64,000 nucleotides of DNA from Diplonema papillatum (Eukaryota > Euglenozoa > Diplonemea > Diplonemida > Diplonemidae): assembly GCA_030068145.1 (NCBI GenBank), contig JAPJBO010000541.1, forward strand, positions 89,852 to 153,851, in the 5' to 3' direction. This document shows, piece by piece, positions 22,844 through 33,877 of this stretch (position 1 is the stretch's first letter; every line of letters begins with the position of its first letter). The notes beneath the pieces were generated by a model, which saw only the letters and a program-made list of their open reading frames with translations, was not told where the DNA came from and ran no database searches. A program made the position numbers and the translations under genes.

Positions 22844-23395
22844 ATGACGAGAGGAACGCTACTTGGTCTCCCATTCCCGTGTACGAAGAAATACCGCCGA
22901 AAGGCCGCGGACTCACTAGTTGATCGCATTGCTGATCCGTATGACATTTACGGGTTCCTTGGGTGAGAACCTCCGTTGTCGTAAGAACCCGTGCATTGAT
23001 GTAGATCGACTACGAATTGAGGATGGGCTCACGCTGAATTCAGCTGTGTATATTCCTCATGTATGCGCCTGTGAGCACCAGGTGCATATGACGGCCTGCG
23101 AAGGAGGTCACGTGGAAGTCGTTGAACTGATACACTGTCGGCTTTCTTTTTTTGCGAGCCCAGTCTGAATGCCCGTTCCGCGCCTCTCGTGGTGGCATTC
23201 TGCCAAGGGCACTGGTGCGTCGTTCCACAAACTGGAAACTGATTTGCAACACAACGGACAACACATACAGAGTGCAACTGCGCAGGCGGAATCAGTTCCG
23301 GTTCACACAAGTCCGAAACTGAAGCCGTATCACCTAGAACCTGCACCTCCGCCACGCGACACCGAGCTTCGTGGGTTCAGGTAGAGAACAACTAC
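22844..23395 (+). CDS. Ankyrin-like exons; unresolved or decayed gene
   Basis: An ATG at 22844, the first Met after a stop, opens a 39-codon exon ending IADPYDIYGFLG at a donor (GG/GTGAG, 22963). Downstream, frame 0 reads an ankyrin-like consensus TACEGGHVEVVELI (near 23092-23135). Frame 2 after an acceptor at 23163 reads LNARSAPLVVAFCQGHWCVV, another ankyrin-type helix pair. Ankyrin repeats mediate protein binding. I could not connect the pieces with consistent intron phases, and the apparent last intron would be only about 27 nt. Either the gene is decaying or I missed exons. The N-terminal phrase recalls ankyrin-BTB proteins, which is a guess. Confidence 0.35.
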
Positions 23396-23649
23396 TAACC
23401 CACCGAACTTAAAAGTGACGAGTGGATTGCGGAACACGTGACAGTAAATGAAACAAGTCGTCCAACGAAAGACAAGCAACAAAAACAAAGTGACGTGGCT
23501 CTTCTTTTTACGCACAGCCGGTTAAGTAAAATCGCGCACCCGACTCACCAGGGAGAAAAGTAGCTTTGGGTGATATACCCCCCCTTTTCCCCGTCTGCGC
23601 TTCTCCTTGGCTGCGGGCGTGCAAAAACCGCAGCGTGGTGCTTCTGAGA

Positions 23650-25308
23650 ATGGACGATGATCCTTCCGAAGCAAAGTGGACGCACCGCGCAAACGAGTGG
23701 GAGAGGCGAAAAAAGGAGATGATGGCCGATCTGCGCATTGGAGAGCTGAGGGCGTTCACGTCTGGCGGCTCGAGAACCACGCATCCTCGTAACATGCCGA
23801 CAGCAGTGCCCACAGCTGCTCGGCCCACAGCTGTGCCTGTGCCTGTGCCTGTGCTGAATCAGCAGCCTCTCTACGTAGGCCAGTCGGTAAATGATGAGCT
23901 GGACCGTGCACTGCAGCGCAAGATGACCGAGCTCGAGTCGGCGCTGAAGAGCATCGTCGAAGAGGAGTGGCGCGTGAAGTATGTCCTGAGTCCCCGTGTT
24001 ACCTAATGTTCCGTCACCGAGAAGCACTTGAAACGCTGCCGAGCCGAAACGCTCAGAGACAGGGCTCAAGAATATTACTCAGCTGGAGTCTCCCTTTCGT
24101 TCACAAGAAGACCGGTCTCGAGGCGAGGCAGCTTTTGGGATCATGAAAAATAGCTGCTTTTTTGTTAGCGCGAGTACTGATTACGTCGCTCAAGAAAACA
24201 CAGGCTCCCGGAGATAGAGTACGGGTTGAAGGAGAAGCACACCGAGCTTAAGGAGCTGTTCGACCGCAACACGCGGACCGCTCTCAACATCGGCTCGAAG
24301 GTGCTCGAAGTTGGCAGTAGTGTGGATTCTCTGAAAAACGACCAGCGAGAGGTAGCAGCATGGAAGCGTGACGTGGACAAAACACTGCGCGACCATGGAG
24401 ACGACATTGCGGCCCAGCAAGCCAAAGGCAGCGAGGTAGTAAGAGAGCGACAGAACTTAGCGGCGAAGATAAAGGATGTCGAAATACTGGCAGACGCATA
24501 CAGACTGGCCGAGGTACGAACCGACGCGCGCATGCAAGAAGAACTCCGAACTGCCGACAAGAGAAACGAACAGCGCATTGCAGACCTGCACTCGAAGCTC
24601 ACGTCGACGACACGCTGCCTCGAAGAAGAGAGCGAAGCCGCTCGCCTGCAATCACGGCGGATTACAGACCTACAGGCAGCCCTCGAGTCGTCTGCAAAGG
24701 ACGTTTCGAAGGTGAAGAGCAAGCTGCACAAGACCTTAAGCGAGTTGGACGGACAAGCAGAAGATATCGAAGAAATTAGAGACAAGCTCAAAACAATGGC
24801 ACAGTCAACCCATGCAGGTTACTGCCAAGGCTGCCGGTTGGTTATGCAAGATCTTGAGAGTAAGTTATTTGCGGTCAAACAGTCGATTTGCTTCCTCGAC
24901 GACGAGGTAAAGCGCGCGAAAGACGAACTGAAACGGCAGCAAGAAGACCAGGCGGACCGCGCCACACATGCGCCGCTTTCTTCCTTGCCACAAGACGCTT
25001 TGCTGCAACAACAACAGCAGCTCCAACAACTGTCGAGGCAGCGGTCGGCTTCATCGGAGCGCGATGTGACCGGCCCGCGCGTTGGTGACCTGGAGAAGCG
25101 GGTGCTCAGTCTGGAGGGAACCGTTGCTGCATTCGATGCGAGGGGTGTCTCTGAAGCGGTGACGAGCTACGTGGACAACGCCATTGAGCGCGTCATTCGC
25201 GAGCACATCTCCGACTTGTGGGAAGAGGTCAAAAACAGGCAGCTGGAAGCGGACGCATTCAGGGAGCAGATGACGTCTTTCGACCAGAGGCTGAATGACT
25301 TGTACTGA
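23650..25308 (+). CDS. Two-exon long coiled-coil protein (477 aa)
   Basis: Exon 1 (23650-23978) starts at ATG and ends in phase 2 at GTATGT. Exon 2 (24204-25308) starts after ACACAG and ends TGA. The 225-nt intron splits a Lys codon and the frames match exactly. The protein has a Pro/Val/Ala-rich linker near residues 55-75 (AVPVPVPV). A nearly continuous coiled coil then runs from about residue 85 to the end, with heptad-like Leu/Ile spacing and many Glu/Lys/Arg. It includes a CxxC pair (YCQGCRLV) and a Gln run. It is probably a structural or scaffold protein such as a centrosomal, flagellar or Golgi tether type, but nothing allows a family name. Confidence 0.75.
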
Positions 25309-26373
25309 TCTGACTCCTCAGGCTGCAGTTGCTGAGGCGTGCCAGCCGTGACGGACTGAAGGAGCACACGTTGGAGGGAGTCGTAGCTTATTGAGTCGGT
25401 CACTCGGACTGAGTAATCGTCTTAGTCTCAGTCCACAGAAGCATGGTCACTCTCATTTGTTGTCGGCTCTTCTTCATGGTCAACGTAACGTATCAGGCTC
25501 GGTCTCGTGGACCCAAGTCCGGCCACGTTTGTACAATAACCCCTCCCATGTATCCCTAGAAAACCGACGAGACAAGGTCGTGCTATACGAGCCGTGCGTG
25601 TTACCATGAGCAAGTCTCGAAACGTTCCCAGGTTCTACACGCACCACGGAGGTGCTATCAGCCACTTATCTGTCCCAAACAACCAGTCAAACGAGAGTGT
25701 GTGGTCGTAGTCGGTGTCTCACACTGGATACAGTGTAGTAAAGGCTGCTCGTAGTTAGAGCAGATCTGACGCGACCATTGGTTCTGCCGCTTAGAGGCTG
25801 CGTGTGATCGTTTTGCTGCTTAGTTAGAGCTCAACACTCGAGCTGATTTCGTTCACCTTCCACAACGGCTCCCAGCTTTGCTCTCCTTTCTTGGTGATTA
25901 CTCCTGCAGTAGACACGCTTACGAAGGTGACCGCAGGGGAAAACTTCTCTAAGAACGATGTAGACTCACCTCATGAATACCAAAGCTGAGACACTGCAGT
26001 GTGTGTTGCCTTTTCGTGGGAGTCCATCCGTTTTTATTCAATGGCTGTTGCACGACAGTCTGTTCCGATGGGAGCTGCGGTCCAACACGTGGTGAACTTT
26101 GTCCTCTTCAAACGGGGCGCCGAACTCCAGCCGACCATGCCGTAAAAAATAGGCGCAGTCTTTTGCATCTTACATCCAGTTATAGCTGCAAGAAACGTAC
26201 TGAACATGATGATGATTGGCTGTTGCGCAACATGCATTCATTAACAACTTACGGGCGAAGAAGAATCAGTCTGCCAAGTTCCATGTTTATGTGTTTCTGT
26301 TTCTATTCATTGTAACCTGAGACTTCCACTCTCAAAGCAAAGGGAAAAAATAATGTCGAACTGAACACTTCAT
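25309..26373. other. Spacer, no gene recognised
   Basis: About 1.06 kb between two genes. Short frames on both strands lack motifs. I see no repeat or RNA gene. Confidence 0.5.
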
Positions 26374-27153
26374 ATGCCGAGCGACAGCAGCGACAGCAAA
26401 GCGGCAAAAAAAAGGAAGAAGCCTGCGGCGAGGAAGAAGCGAAAGCGCTTTTCCAGCGAAGATGACGACGCCCCGCAACCTGCTGGAGGAGAGCGAGCGG
26501 GAGCCCTGCTTGCACTGAAGCGCATAAGGGCCAAAGCTGCCGAAGAAGGTGACGAAACCACGACAACCAGCGGGTCGTCAGATGGGGAGTATGTCGCAAG
26601 TGGCTCAACAACCACCGACGATTCAGTCTCGTTCGATACCTCGTCCTCTTCATCAAATGGGGGCACAAAGCTTCTCAAGGACGAAGACGCTGTGAAGCTG
26701 GAGTTGTCCGCCGCTGACTACTCCGCCTACCAAGCCCGCCTATCCACAGTCAAGGCCTGGCGTGACAAAAGCGAGGCTTTCCTGTCCAATTGGCAAGACG
26801 AGCAGGAAATCAAGCGTCTCGCCCAGCTTCAGAGCGAATCCGTACTGCCCACAGGATGGGCCATGCCGTCATCTGGACAGCCTCTACCTTTGATCGGCAA
26901 GCGGGCTGCATTGGACGATTCAGCGCAGGCCACCCTCAAGCGACAAACGACACTGGATCTTGCCCGCGACCGGTGGAACAAACTCAAGAAGGCAGATGAA
27001 GGCATGCGCCGCGAACTCACCGAGCATCAAAACTCGGCACAGGCGTATCTTCCACGTAAAGAGTTTCTCGACAAAGCGAAGCAAACAAAAGCGACATCCC
27101 AGGCGCAGGAGCTCAAGCTCTATGAGTTGCAGCAAAAGTCGAACACCCGCTAA
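26374..27153 (+). CDS. Lys-rich, probably nuclear protein of unknown function
   Basis: A complete frame of 259 residues runs from ATG 26374 to TAA. The N-terminus is strongly basic (KKRKKPAARKKRKRFSSEDD), a good bipartite nuclear-localisation pattern followed by an acidic CK2-type Ser patch. A Ser/Thr-rich acidic linker follows (residues about 58-98). The C-terminal half is helical and charged, with Trp-containing helices (AWRDKSEAFLSNWQDEQEI) and DLARDRWNKLKKADEGMRREL. There is no known domain. It is likely nuclear or nucleolar by composition only. A Gln/Leu-rich coding-like tail continues in another frame to about 27385 and could be an alternative 3' exon. Confidence 0.6.
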   Translation: MPSDSSDSKAAKKRKKPAARKKRKRFSSEDDDAPQPAGGERAGALLALKRIRAKAAEEGDETTTTSGSSDGEYVASGSTTTDDSVSFDTSSSSSNGGTKLLKDEDAVKLELSAADYSAYQARLSTVKAWRDKSEAFLSNWQDEQEIKRLAQLQSESVLPTGWAMPSSGQPLPLIGKRAALDDSAQATLKRQTTLDLARDRWNKLKKADEGMRRELTEHQNSAQAYLPRKEFLDKAKQTKATSQAQELKLYELQQKSNTR

Positions 27154-28072
27154 CCGACGTCCTGCGTGCCCTCAGTCTGTTTTTTGCGCTCTGAAGCCAA
27201 AGCTCAAGCAAATAGAGCTCAAGCTCTATTATTCTGCTAACGCTGTGCGGTGTGACAATGCGAGACGATCCTGGCTGCTGGCCAACAGGAAATCAAGTAC
27301 ATCCCAACTCCAAAGCAAACTTACCGCCTACAGTGGTGACGTTGTCACCTGGTCAGTGGCCCAGGCGTACCTGTGGAAAGAGTAAAAAAAGGAGGCTGTA
27401 GCAAGTTCACATCGTTTTTGTCTACAGGCACTCAGTCTCGTACTCACGAAGCACCTCCGATTGCGTCTCTGGTTTTATTCTTCGCTTACACTTGTGTAGG
27501 GGTAGACCCGCATGTTCCACCTGGCACGTCCGTTCAACACGTGTTCGGTAGTTACAGTACCTGGAATCCCTTCGATTCTTTGTCTGGCAGCTTCGTCGAG
27601 CATTTGCTTTCAAGCTGGCGCTTATGTAAAACACAAATGACGCAGTGGTGAGCGCCTACCATTCTGAGTACGTTCTAGCATTTCTCCTCAGCTTGTCTAG
27701 CGCGTTTCTGCGGCCAAGGTCGCTGCGATAATATGCGCCGCGCTAGCTAAGGGTCGAACAAATTGCAGCAAGATTCCGTCCTTCCTTTAAAATGATTTCC
27801 ATTCGGGTTCATTGCATCGCATAAGTGAACTCAGCAAGAATACTCTTCGGTAAAAGCGAACGCCGAACGCCATACCAAAAGCTGATTATTTGGAGGTGCT
27901 ATGTGCTGAGGCTTCTCGAGAGTTTCTACAAACGAGTTGGCCTGTGAACATTGCTAATCAGTGCGTGGGTACACAGGCACGCGTCATTTCCCTATGCCAG
28001 CAATCCAGAAAAGCGAAGGAACCCCCGGAGGGCAGGGAGTAAAGAGAGCAAAAAGAAAGAGATTCCCGCACA
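27154..28072. other. Spacer holding dispersed repeat copy 2
   Basis: It includes the repeat at 27468-27640 and otherwise no supported gene. A short stretch up to about 27385 may belong to the upstream gene. Confidence 0.45.
27468..27640 (+). repeat. Dispersed repeat, copy 2
   Basis: Second copy of the element at 8437-8590, in the same orientation. It shares GTAGGGGTAGACCC, a 20-base CACGTCCGTT-type block, TTTGTCTGGCAGCTTCGTCG and CAAGCTGGCGCTT. It carries insertions the first copy lacks, notably near 27521 and 27551. Confidence 0.7.
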
Positions 28073-28396
28073 ATGAAGCAAATTCGGCGCGTCGCGTTCA
28101 AAATGTTCCTGAAACCCGGCTTCGAAAAGGAGTATGTAAAGCGGCACAACGAGATCTGGCCCGAGCTGAAGGACCTGCTTCATACTTCAGGCGTGCGCGA
28201 CTATTCAATTTTCCACGACAAAGACACCAACGCGTTGTTTGCTGTTCAAAAGGTGGTGGGCCAGACAGCATCGCAGGACCTCGGGCAGAATCCGATCGTT
28301 CAGAAATGGTGGGCGCATATGGCTGACATCATGGAGACAAACCCGGACAACTCCCCAAAGATGGTCCCACTGGCTGAAACCTTCCACATGGACTGA
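28073..28396 (+). CDS. L-rhamnose mutarotase (RhaM/DUF718 family)
   Basis: A single exon encodes 107 residues, the usual length of the family. It converts alpha- and beta-L-rhamnose in the cytosol. Characteristic blocks are visible: KEYVKRHNEIWPEL (the Tyr and His matching the proton-transfer pair of the bacterial enzyme), then DYSIFHDKDTNALFAV, KWWAHMADIMETNPDNSP, and the aromatic C-terminus. The match to the bacterial RhaM pattern is strong throughout. It fits rhamnose salvage, or rhamnose-containing wall polysaccharide turnover. No other rhamnose gene is nearby. It is intronless, and bacterial ancestry is plausible but untested. Confidence 0.93.
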   Translation: MKQIRRVAFKMFLKPGFEKEYVKRHNEIWPELKDLLHTSGVRDYSIFHDKDTNALFAVQKVVGQTASQDLGQNPIVQKWWAHMADIMETNPDNSPKMVPLAETFHMD

Positions 28397-29338
28397 GACT
28401 GACCCGACTTGTACATGACGCGTCAGGTTTTTCATTCCATACCGTTCAGTGCGAACGCGAGGCCGCTGAAAATCGTGCTCCAGTGTTGGAAGTAGCCTTC
28501 GCTCGTCAGCATGTGATACCCAGGGCTGCCGTTCCAGGAGGCTACATGGCTCCGTGAACAAACCGTCTGTCCAAAGTGTCGAGATGCTGTAGTTGTGGAA
28601 TGCTGGTTTCTGAAGAAGTTGGGGCGGTGAGACCTGCATACGTCAATATTTACAGTCGTGCTCGTTTGAATACCGTGAGAGTAATGAAATCCGTGCGTAC
28701 TACCTCTTCAATTGCCAAGCCCAACCGGACACAACAAGTCAACTGCTGGGCAGCTTTCAAAGAGACAACCTTTCGAGTTGATGCCTGGCGGCTGGCCTGT
28801 TCGAATTGTTTGCGGCTCGAACCACGTGCAGCTACAAATTGTACCACTAGGTGTTCAATCATGACAGACTGTTCGGCGTTAAAAGGAAAGATCCTAAAAT
28901 ATTCGCAACACAACCACCCATAACGTACCGTAGTTCAACAACGGCACTTGCTACAGACGTTGTATGCTTCTATTCCGCTTCCATGCGATAACGTTACTGT
29001 CCAGGCGACAAGTTTGTTTGTTTCTTCTCTCTTGATGATACCACGTCTCAACGGCGGCCTTGCTAAGTCGAGCAATCACGAACTATCGTGCTCGGTCGTT
29101 GCACGAAAACCGAAAATACACAGGAGCTTCTTTTACAGTTGTGTTGTGCGCAATTTGAATAAAAAGTCTATTTGTTCGGGGTTGAAAGAAGGAGCAGATT
29201 ATCAAAGCCAACACCAGAAAGGAAAGAACAGAAGAAAAGCTTCCCCAACACCGGCACACTGCCTGAGCAGTGTGGTGTGTTTCGGCCCCTGGGGGGGGGG
29301 GGGGGGGGGGGAAATTTCGAACAGACGGGTGAGCGGAC
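28397..29338. other. Spacer upstream of the myosin gene
   Basis: No gene recognised. It ends with a run of 21 G at 29291-29311, 27 bases before the myosin start codon. Confidence 0.5.
29291..29311 (+). repeat. Poly-G run just upstream of a start codon
   Basis: Twenty-one consecutive G follow CCCCT and precede AAATTTCG. The run lies in the probable 5' UTR or promoter of the myosin gene and could form a G-quadruplex. Its length may be imprecise in any assembly. Confidence 0.8.
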
Positions 29339-32300
29339 ATGGTTGGGAAGACGAAAGATGACGAAAAGCTGAATCGTGCGCTCTGCCAGCCTGGCGCCGT
29401 CGTTTTTTATTGGGAGCTGAAGCATGCGTGGGCGATTGGGAAAGTGGAGGCTGACACGGGAAAAGCATTCACAGTCTCAGGACACGGCTACAACGCCACC
29501 AAAACAGCCGATTTGGAGCGGAGAACGAAGGTCACCGACGAAGAGATTTGGCCTGTGCGTGAAGATGTGCTCGATGAAGATTTCAATGACCTTCTGGACC
29601 TCACCGTCCTGCACGACGCCACCATACAACGATGCCTCTTCCTCCGTTACATGAAAGACATCGTGTACACAAATATTGGCGCCATTGTCGTTGCTCTCAA
29701 CCCGTGGAATTTTAAGATTCCGTGGTACACGGACAACATGATGCCCCAATACCTTGCAGAAGGCGAAGTAATCAGGGAAAACAGGCCGCATTCGTGGGCC
29801 CAGGCCCACAACACGTATCATGAGCTGAAACGTGACGGAGGGGAACAGTGCATTCTGATCTCCGGAGAGAGTGGTGCTGGCAAAACGGAAGCAGCGAAGA
29901 TAGTCATGAAGTACCTCGGGGCGCTGTCGTGCCTCAGGGGTTCGGACAGTGAGAAAATGGCAGCGAAGCGGGTCGCGTTCAACATCAATCAAGCATCTCC
30001 GATCCTCGAAGGCTTCGGCAACGCAAAGACGGTGCGAAACGACAATTCATCTCGGTTCGGCAAATTCATGAAGGTGCAATTTAACGAGGACGGGTTCCTC
30101 GTTGGCGCCTTCACCATTAAGTATCTCTTAGAAAAATCTCGGATCGTCACCGCTTCTAGAGAAGAGCGCGTATACCACGCCTTTTACCTCCTCACCAAAG
30201 GCGCAGACGCCGCGCGCTATAAGCTCACTGCCAACTCCAAAACATATCATACCAACGCTGGAGGCTGCATTGACATCCCTGGGGTTGACGATTGCGAAGA
30301 CTACAGCATATGCGTCCAAGCGATGTCGGACTGCGGTTTCACCCCAGAGCAAACTGACGGTGTCTGGCGAGTTGTCGGCGGGATTACACATTTGCTGCAG
30401 GTCAAGTTCACCGCCATCGACACCGACAGCTGCTGCATCGATACGAAAACGGAAGGTTTAGCGAAGGCATGCTGTGAACTTTGGATGACAGATGTAGCCG
30501 TGTTGCTGAAAGAGTTGGTTACGACCGTCATGGAAACTCGAGACGGTCCCGTGGTTAAAATGTTAAACACGGTAAAGGCAGGGGATGGAAGGGATGCCCT
30601 CGTAAAAGCTTTGTACGACGAGCTTTTTGGCTGGGAAGTGGAGAGCATCAACAAGCTAACGGATGCCGGTGAGTGCCGCACGTGGATCGGGCTCTTGGAC
30701 ATCTTCGGGTTTGAGGACTTCGAGTACAACTCATTTGAGCAGATTTGTATCAATCTTGCAAATGAGACGCTACAGAATCACTACAATACGTACATTTTTA
30801 CAAAGGACATGGACGAGTGCAGAGCCGAAGGGATTGATGTGACGGAGGTGACATGCCCCGACAACAAACCGTGTCTCCTTTTAATGACTGCAAAGACGGG
30901 TATCTTTGGGCTTCTGGACGATGAGTGTTCGCTGGGACAAGGAAACGACACTGGATTCGTGGACAAAGTCATAGATTTGAACGGGAAGAACCCGTTTTTG
31001 ACGCAGAAGAAAATGACAAAGAATTCGCTCATCATTCACCACTACGCAGCTTCTGTAAACTACACAGTCGAAGGCTGGTTGGATAAAAATAGGGACACGT
31101 TGAAACCTGCTATGCGGTTGCTCATGCGGCAGTCGCAGCACGAGTTAATTCAAACTCTGATCGATCCTCCAAACGACTCTGCAAGAAAGGAAACAGTCGG
31201 CGGGTTCTTCCGGAATCAGCTGCAGCAACTCATGGATTTGATCAACACTACAAACCCGCATTGGATCCGCTGTGTGAAGCCCCATCCTGCGAAAAAACCT
31301 CTCATGGTAGACGGCATCACCACGATGGCACAACTCGAGTCCAGCGGTGTTCTCGGAACTGTAAAAATCCGCAAAGCCGGGTTCCCTGTCCGCCCAACCT
31401 TCGCCAAGTTCGTCGCTCGGTTTAAAGTCATCGTCCAAGCCCCGTATCCACTCGTCAGCGCATCGAAAGACGTGCTCGCACCTTTCTGCTTAAAAGTCTG
31501 CGAGGCGGCCGGAATCGGGAAGCTGAAGGCGCAGGCCGGAAAGTCAAAAATGTTTCTCAAAAACGAAGCCAACCAACACCTCGAAGCCTGCCGCGAAAAA
31601 GCGCTGCGCGCGCACGTTCGAAACATTATTCGATACGCCGGGTACCAGCTCGCGATCTCCCTGGTTGCATATAAAAAAACTCTCAAGAAGTTCAATGATA
31701 ATGCAGCAGTCCTGCAAAACGTCTGCCTGAGCTGGCTGAGGAGGAACCAAGAGTTGCGAAAGCAACGGGAAGAAGAGAGAAAGTCAAGGGAAATTGCTCT
31801 CGCGGCATTCTACACAAGAAAGAAGGAAGCGATGGAGTTGATCGCGAGGCGAACCGCCGCTTGTGAGGTGCCGAGGGACTTAGCGCCTTTGAGCGAGTCC
31901 GCTCTGTACCAACTGGAATGCGTTGCACAGAGACTGAGGGCGCCGAATCTTGACATGCCGGCCGTTTTGACCGCTTTGCCGGCTCTATCTACCACGAAAC
32001 GCGACATCGACAACCTCTGCGACGCCCTCGTTGACGCCTGGTTTGCGAAGCCTGGAGACATTCTCGACGAATGGCTGGAAAACTTGGCGTTTTGCCCGTC
32101 AAGCCCCGTGCAACCGATTGCCGCGCTATCCGAAATCTGCCACCTTCTCTTCGAAACTGCGTCACCCCCGCACACCTCCCCCGATGGTGCGCCTCAAGGC
32201 TATTCTATGCTTTTTGCAATTGCTCTCGCTACGATGAACGCAGCAGACATCGACCGCACCCTACTATTCCCTGACACCGACGAGCTCGGCTACCGGCCCC

Positions 32301-33877
32301 ACAACAAACCCCTTGCCGAGACAATGCGGAGAACACCGTTGGAAACGTGGGCGAAGACGACCGTATTGCTCCTGTCCCTCGCCGAACCGTGTCCGGAGGC
32401 GTTGGTTTCGTTTGATTTGGGCGCGGTGCCCACCGTGCAGCGCATGGCGGCCCTCCCGGCATCCGGCACCGCCAACGGGGGCACGCACCTTGAAACCCGG
32501 CAAAATCATCAAACCCACAGCCAAAACGGCGACCGGCTTACCGCAACGCAGGACCCGACCGCACGGGATCGATTGGTCGTGACTCCTGCGCCTTCTCCAG
32601 GTCCCATGACCATCGATCTCCCTCAGGGCACGATTTGTTGGTCGGCGCCTGTTTGCGTCAGTGCAAGCGACCCGTCGTCTTCCGACCTACCTTTCGGCAG
32701 TGTTCGAATGATCATCGAACACTGCTCGAACTTAGTCCAAGCTCAGCACGTTTCCCAGTACCCCACCTCTCGCCACGCCGTGTTACCCCCTTTAACATTG
32801 CTCCATGTTGACGAAGATCAAAGCATGTCAACGCATCCTTCACAAGAAGGATTCAATCTCTATCTAAAATCAACCGGCCTGGCAGCTGTGCATCACACCC
32901 CACTGCGGGAAGTACGACAGCTCGCCTTGCAAGACAGCCGAGCCGCAGACGTGCGGCTGACGAAAATACGGGAGAAGTTGCAAGAAAAACGGATCGAGGA
33001 AGAAAAAGCGCGGGCCAAGGCGGCCGTGGCGCTGCTGCAGAAGAAGCTGAAGCAGCTATCCGGGCCGGATGAAGAGGCCGCGCGTGACGTGCTGTGGGCC
33101 AGGTACGAGAAAGGGCTTGCCCGCATCATCGAACATTTCAACACGCTCATCGATATGTTTTACGAAATGCAGCTCCGGTGGCTCTGTGAGGCCGCAGTCT
33201 CGTGCGTTTCGGTTCTGTACAAACAAGAGGCCAAAGAACGAGCATATCTGATAGCGTATTTTACAAGAGGACATGCCGAAACAAGGTTGACGATGGTAGT
33301 TCGTACAGAGGAGATCATCCGCATGTTTGCAGGGTTGCAGGAAGAGTTGTTCAGAGAAGAGATTGGGAAGCGGAAGAGGTTCGTTTGCAAGCAGGCGTCG
33401 CAATGGGGGAAGCTGCTACAGGGGTTGCACAAGGAAAAGGGGGACATCAACGAGGCTGCCCAACAGCGGGTCGTCCTGCAAAAGAGGCGGGACAAGCATC
33501 TACGAAAACTGCAGAACCTCAGGGACACAGAGCTGCAGCGTATTGTGTCAACCGACAACTTCTCGAGCGATGCGCGGTCACCCGTGACGGCGCACCCAAA
33601 CATTGCCTTGGACTTCTCTGAACCGACAACGCCAGTGTCCGCACTGGACCCACCTGTTCGCACTCCACTGACGTTGACTCGATCGTCGTTTTCAGATACA
33701 TCGCTTGTAGCGGCTAAATGTGAGTCGGTTCCTCCAGGGGGGTACGCCCCATTGCGAATTGTTGTGCAACCAAAAACGACACGCCAGCAGAAGGATAACC
33801 ACCTCAAGCTCCGTTCGCAGAATCCATACATGCGGGGCATGTCTTCCGATGACCTTTCTCAAAATTCTGGAAAGTGA
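29339..33877 (+). CDS. Unconventional myosin heavy chain
   Basis: One exon of 1512 codons. The motor spans about residues 80-745. Visible motifs are the P-loop GESGAGKT (176-183), switch 1 NDNSSRFGKF (234-243), switch 2 DIFGFED (454-460), the actin-binding region WIRCVKPHPAKKP (642-654), the reactive helix region LESSGVLGTVKI and the converter FPVRPTFAKF. It therefore binds and moves on actin using ATP. The canonical KPN near the actin interface is KPH. An N-terminal strand-rich segment (20-75) resembles the SH3-like domain. After the motor comes a basic helix with at most degenerate IQ motifs (750-815), a region without recognised domain (820-1170), a coiled coil (about 1190-1290), a helical stretch and a Ser/Pro-rich end. 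The class is not assignable by eye. VALNPWNFKIPWYTD resembles stramenopile/alveolate-type myosins. Confidence 0.92.
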   Translation: MVGKTKDDEKLNRALCQPGAVVFYWELKHAWAIGKVEADTGKAFTVSGHGYNATKTADLERRTKVTDEEIWPVREDVLDEDFNDLLDLTVLHDATIQRCLFLRYMKDIVYTNIGAIVVALNPWNFKIPWYTDNMMPQYLAEGEVIRENRPHSWAQAHNTYHELKRDGGEQCILISGESGAGKTEAAKIVMKYLGALSCLRGSDSEKMAAKRVAFNINQASPILEGFGNAKTVRNDNSSRFGKFMKVQFNEDGFLVGAFTIKYLLEKSRIVTASREERVYHAFYLLTKGADAARYKLTANSKTYHTNAGGCIDIPGVDDCEDYSICVQAMSDCGFTPEQTDGVWRVVGGITHLLQVKFTAIDTDSCCIDTKTEGLAKACCELWMTDVAVLLKELVTTVMETRDGPVVKMLNTVKAGDGRDALVKALYDELFGWEVESINKLTDAGECRTWIGLLDIFGFEDFEYNSFEQICINLANETLQNHYNTYIFTKDMDECRAEGIDVTEVTCPDNKPCLLLMTAKTGIFGLLDDECSLGQGNDTGFVDKVIDLNGKNPFLTQKKMTKNSLIIHHYAASVNYTVEGWLDKNRDTLKPAMRLLMRQSQHELIQTLIDPPNDSARKETVGGFFRNQLQQLMDLINTTNPHWIRCVKPHPAKKPLMVDGITTMAQLESSGVLGTVKIRKAGFPVRPTFAKFVARFKVIVQAPYPLVSASKDVLAPFCLKVCEAAGIGKLKAQAGKSKMFLKNEANQHLEACREKALRAHVRNIIRYAGYQLAISLVAYKKTLKKFNDNAAVLQNVCLSWLRRNQELRKQREEERKSREIALAAFYTRKKEAMELIARRTAACEVPRDLAPLSESALYQLECVAQRLRAPNLDMPAVLTALPALSTTKRDIDNLCDALVDAWFAKPGDILDEWLENLAFCPSSPVQPIAALSEICHLLFETASPPHTSPDGAPQGYSMLFAIALATMNAADIDRTLLFPDTDELGYRPHNKPLAETMRRTPLETWAKTTVLLLSLAEPCPEALVSFDLGAVPTVQRMAALPASGTANGGTHLETRQNHQTHSQNGDRLTATQDPTARDRLVVTPAPSPGPMTIDLPQGTICWSAPVCVSASDPSSSDLPFGSVRMIIEHCSNLVQAQHVSQYPTSRHAVLPPLTLLHVDEDQSMSTHPSQEGFNLYLKSTGLAAVHHTPLREVRQLALQDSRAADVRLTKIREKLQEKRIEEEKARAKAAVALLQKKLKQLSGPDEEAARDVLWARYEKGLARIIEHFNTLIDMFYEMQLRWLCEAAVSCVSVLYKQEAKERAYLIAYFTRGHAETRLTMVVRTEEIIRMFAGLQEELFREEIGKRKRFVCKQASQWGKLLQGLHKEKGDINEAAQQRVVLQKRRDKHLRKLQNLRDTELQRIVSTDNFSSDARSPVTAHPNIALDFSEPTTPVSALDPPVRTPLTLTRSSFSDTSLVAAKCESVPPGGYAPLRIVVQPKTTRQQKDNHLKLRSQNPYMRGMSSDDLSQNSGK

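Noticed and set aside
33160..33840. 226-codon minus-strand frame
   Set aside because: Shadow of the myosin tail.
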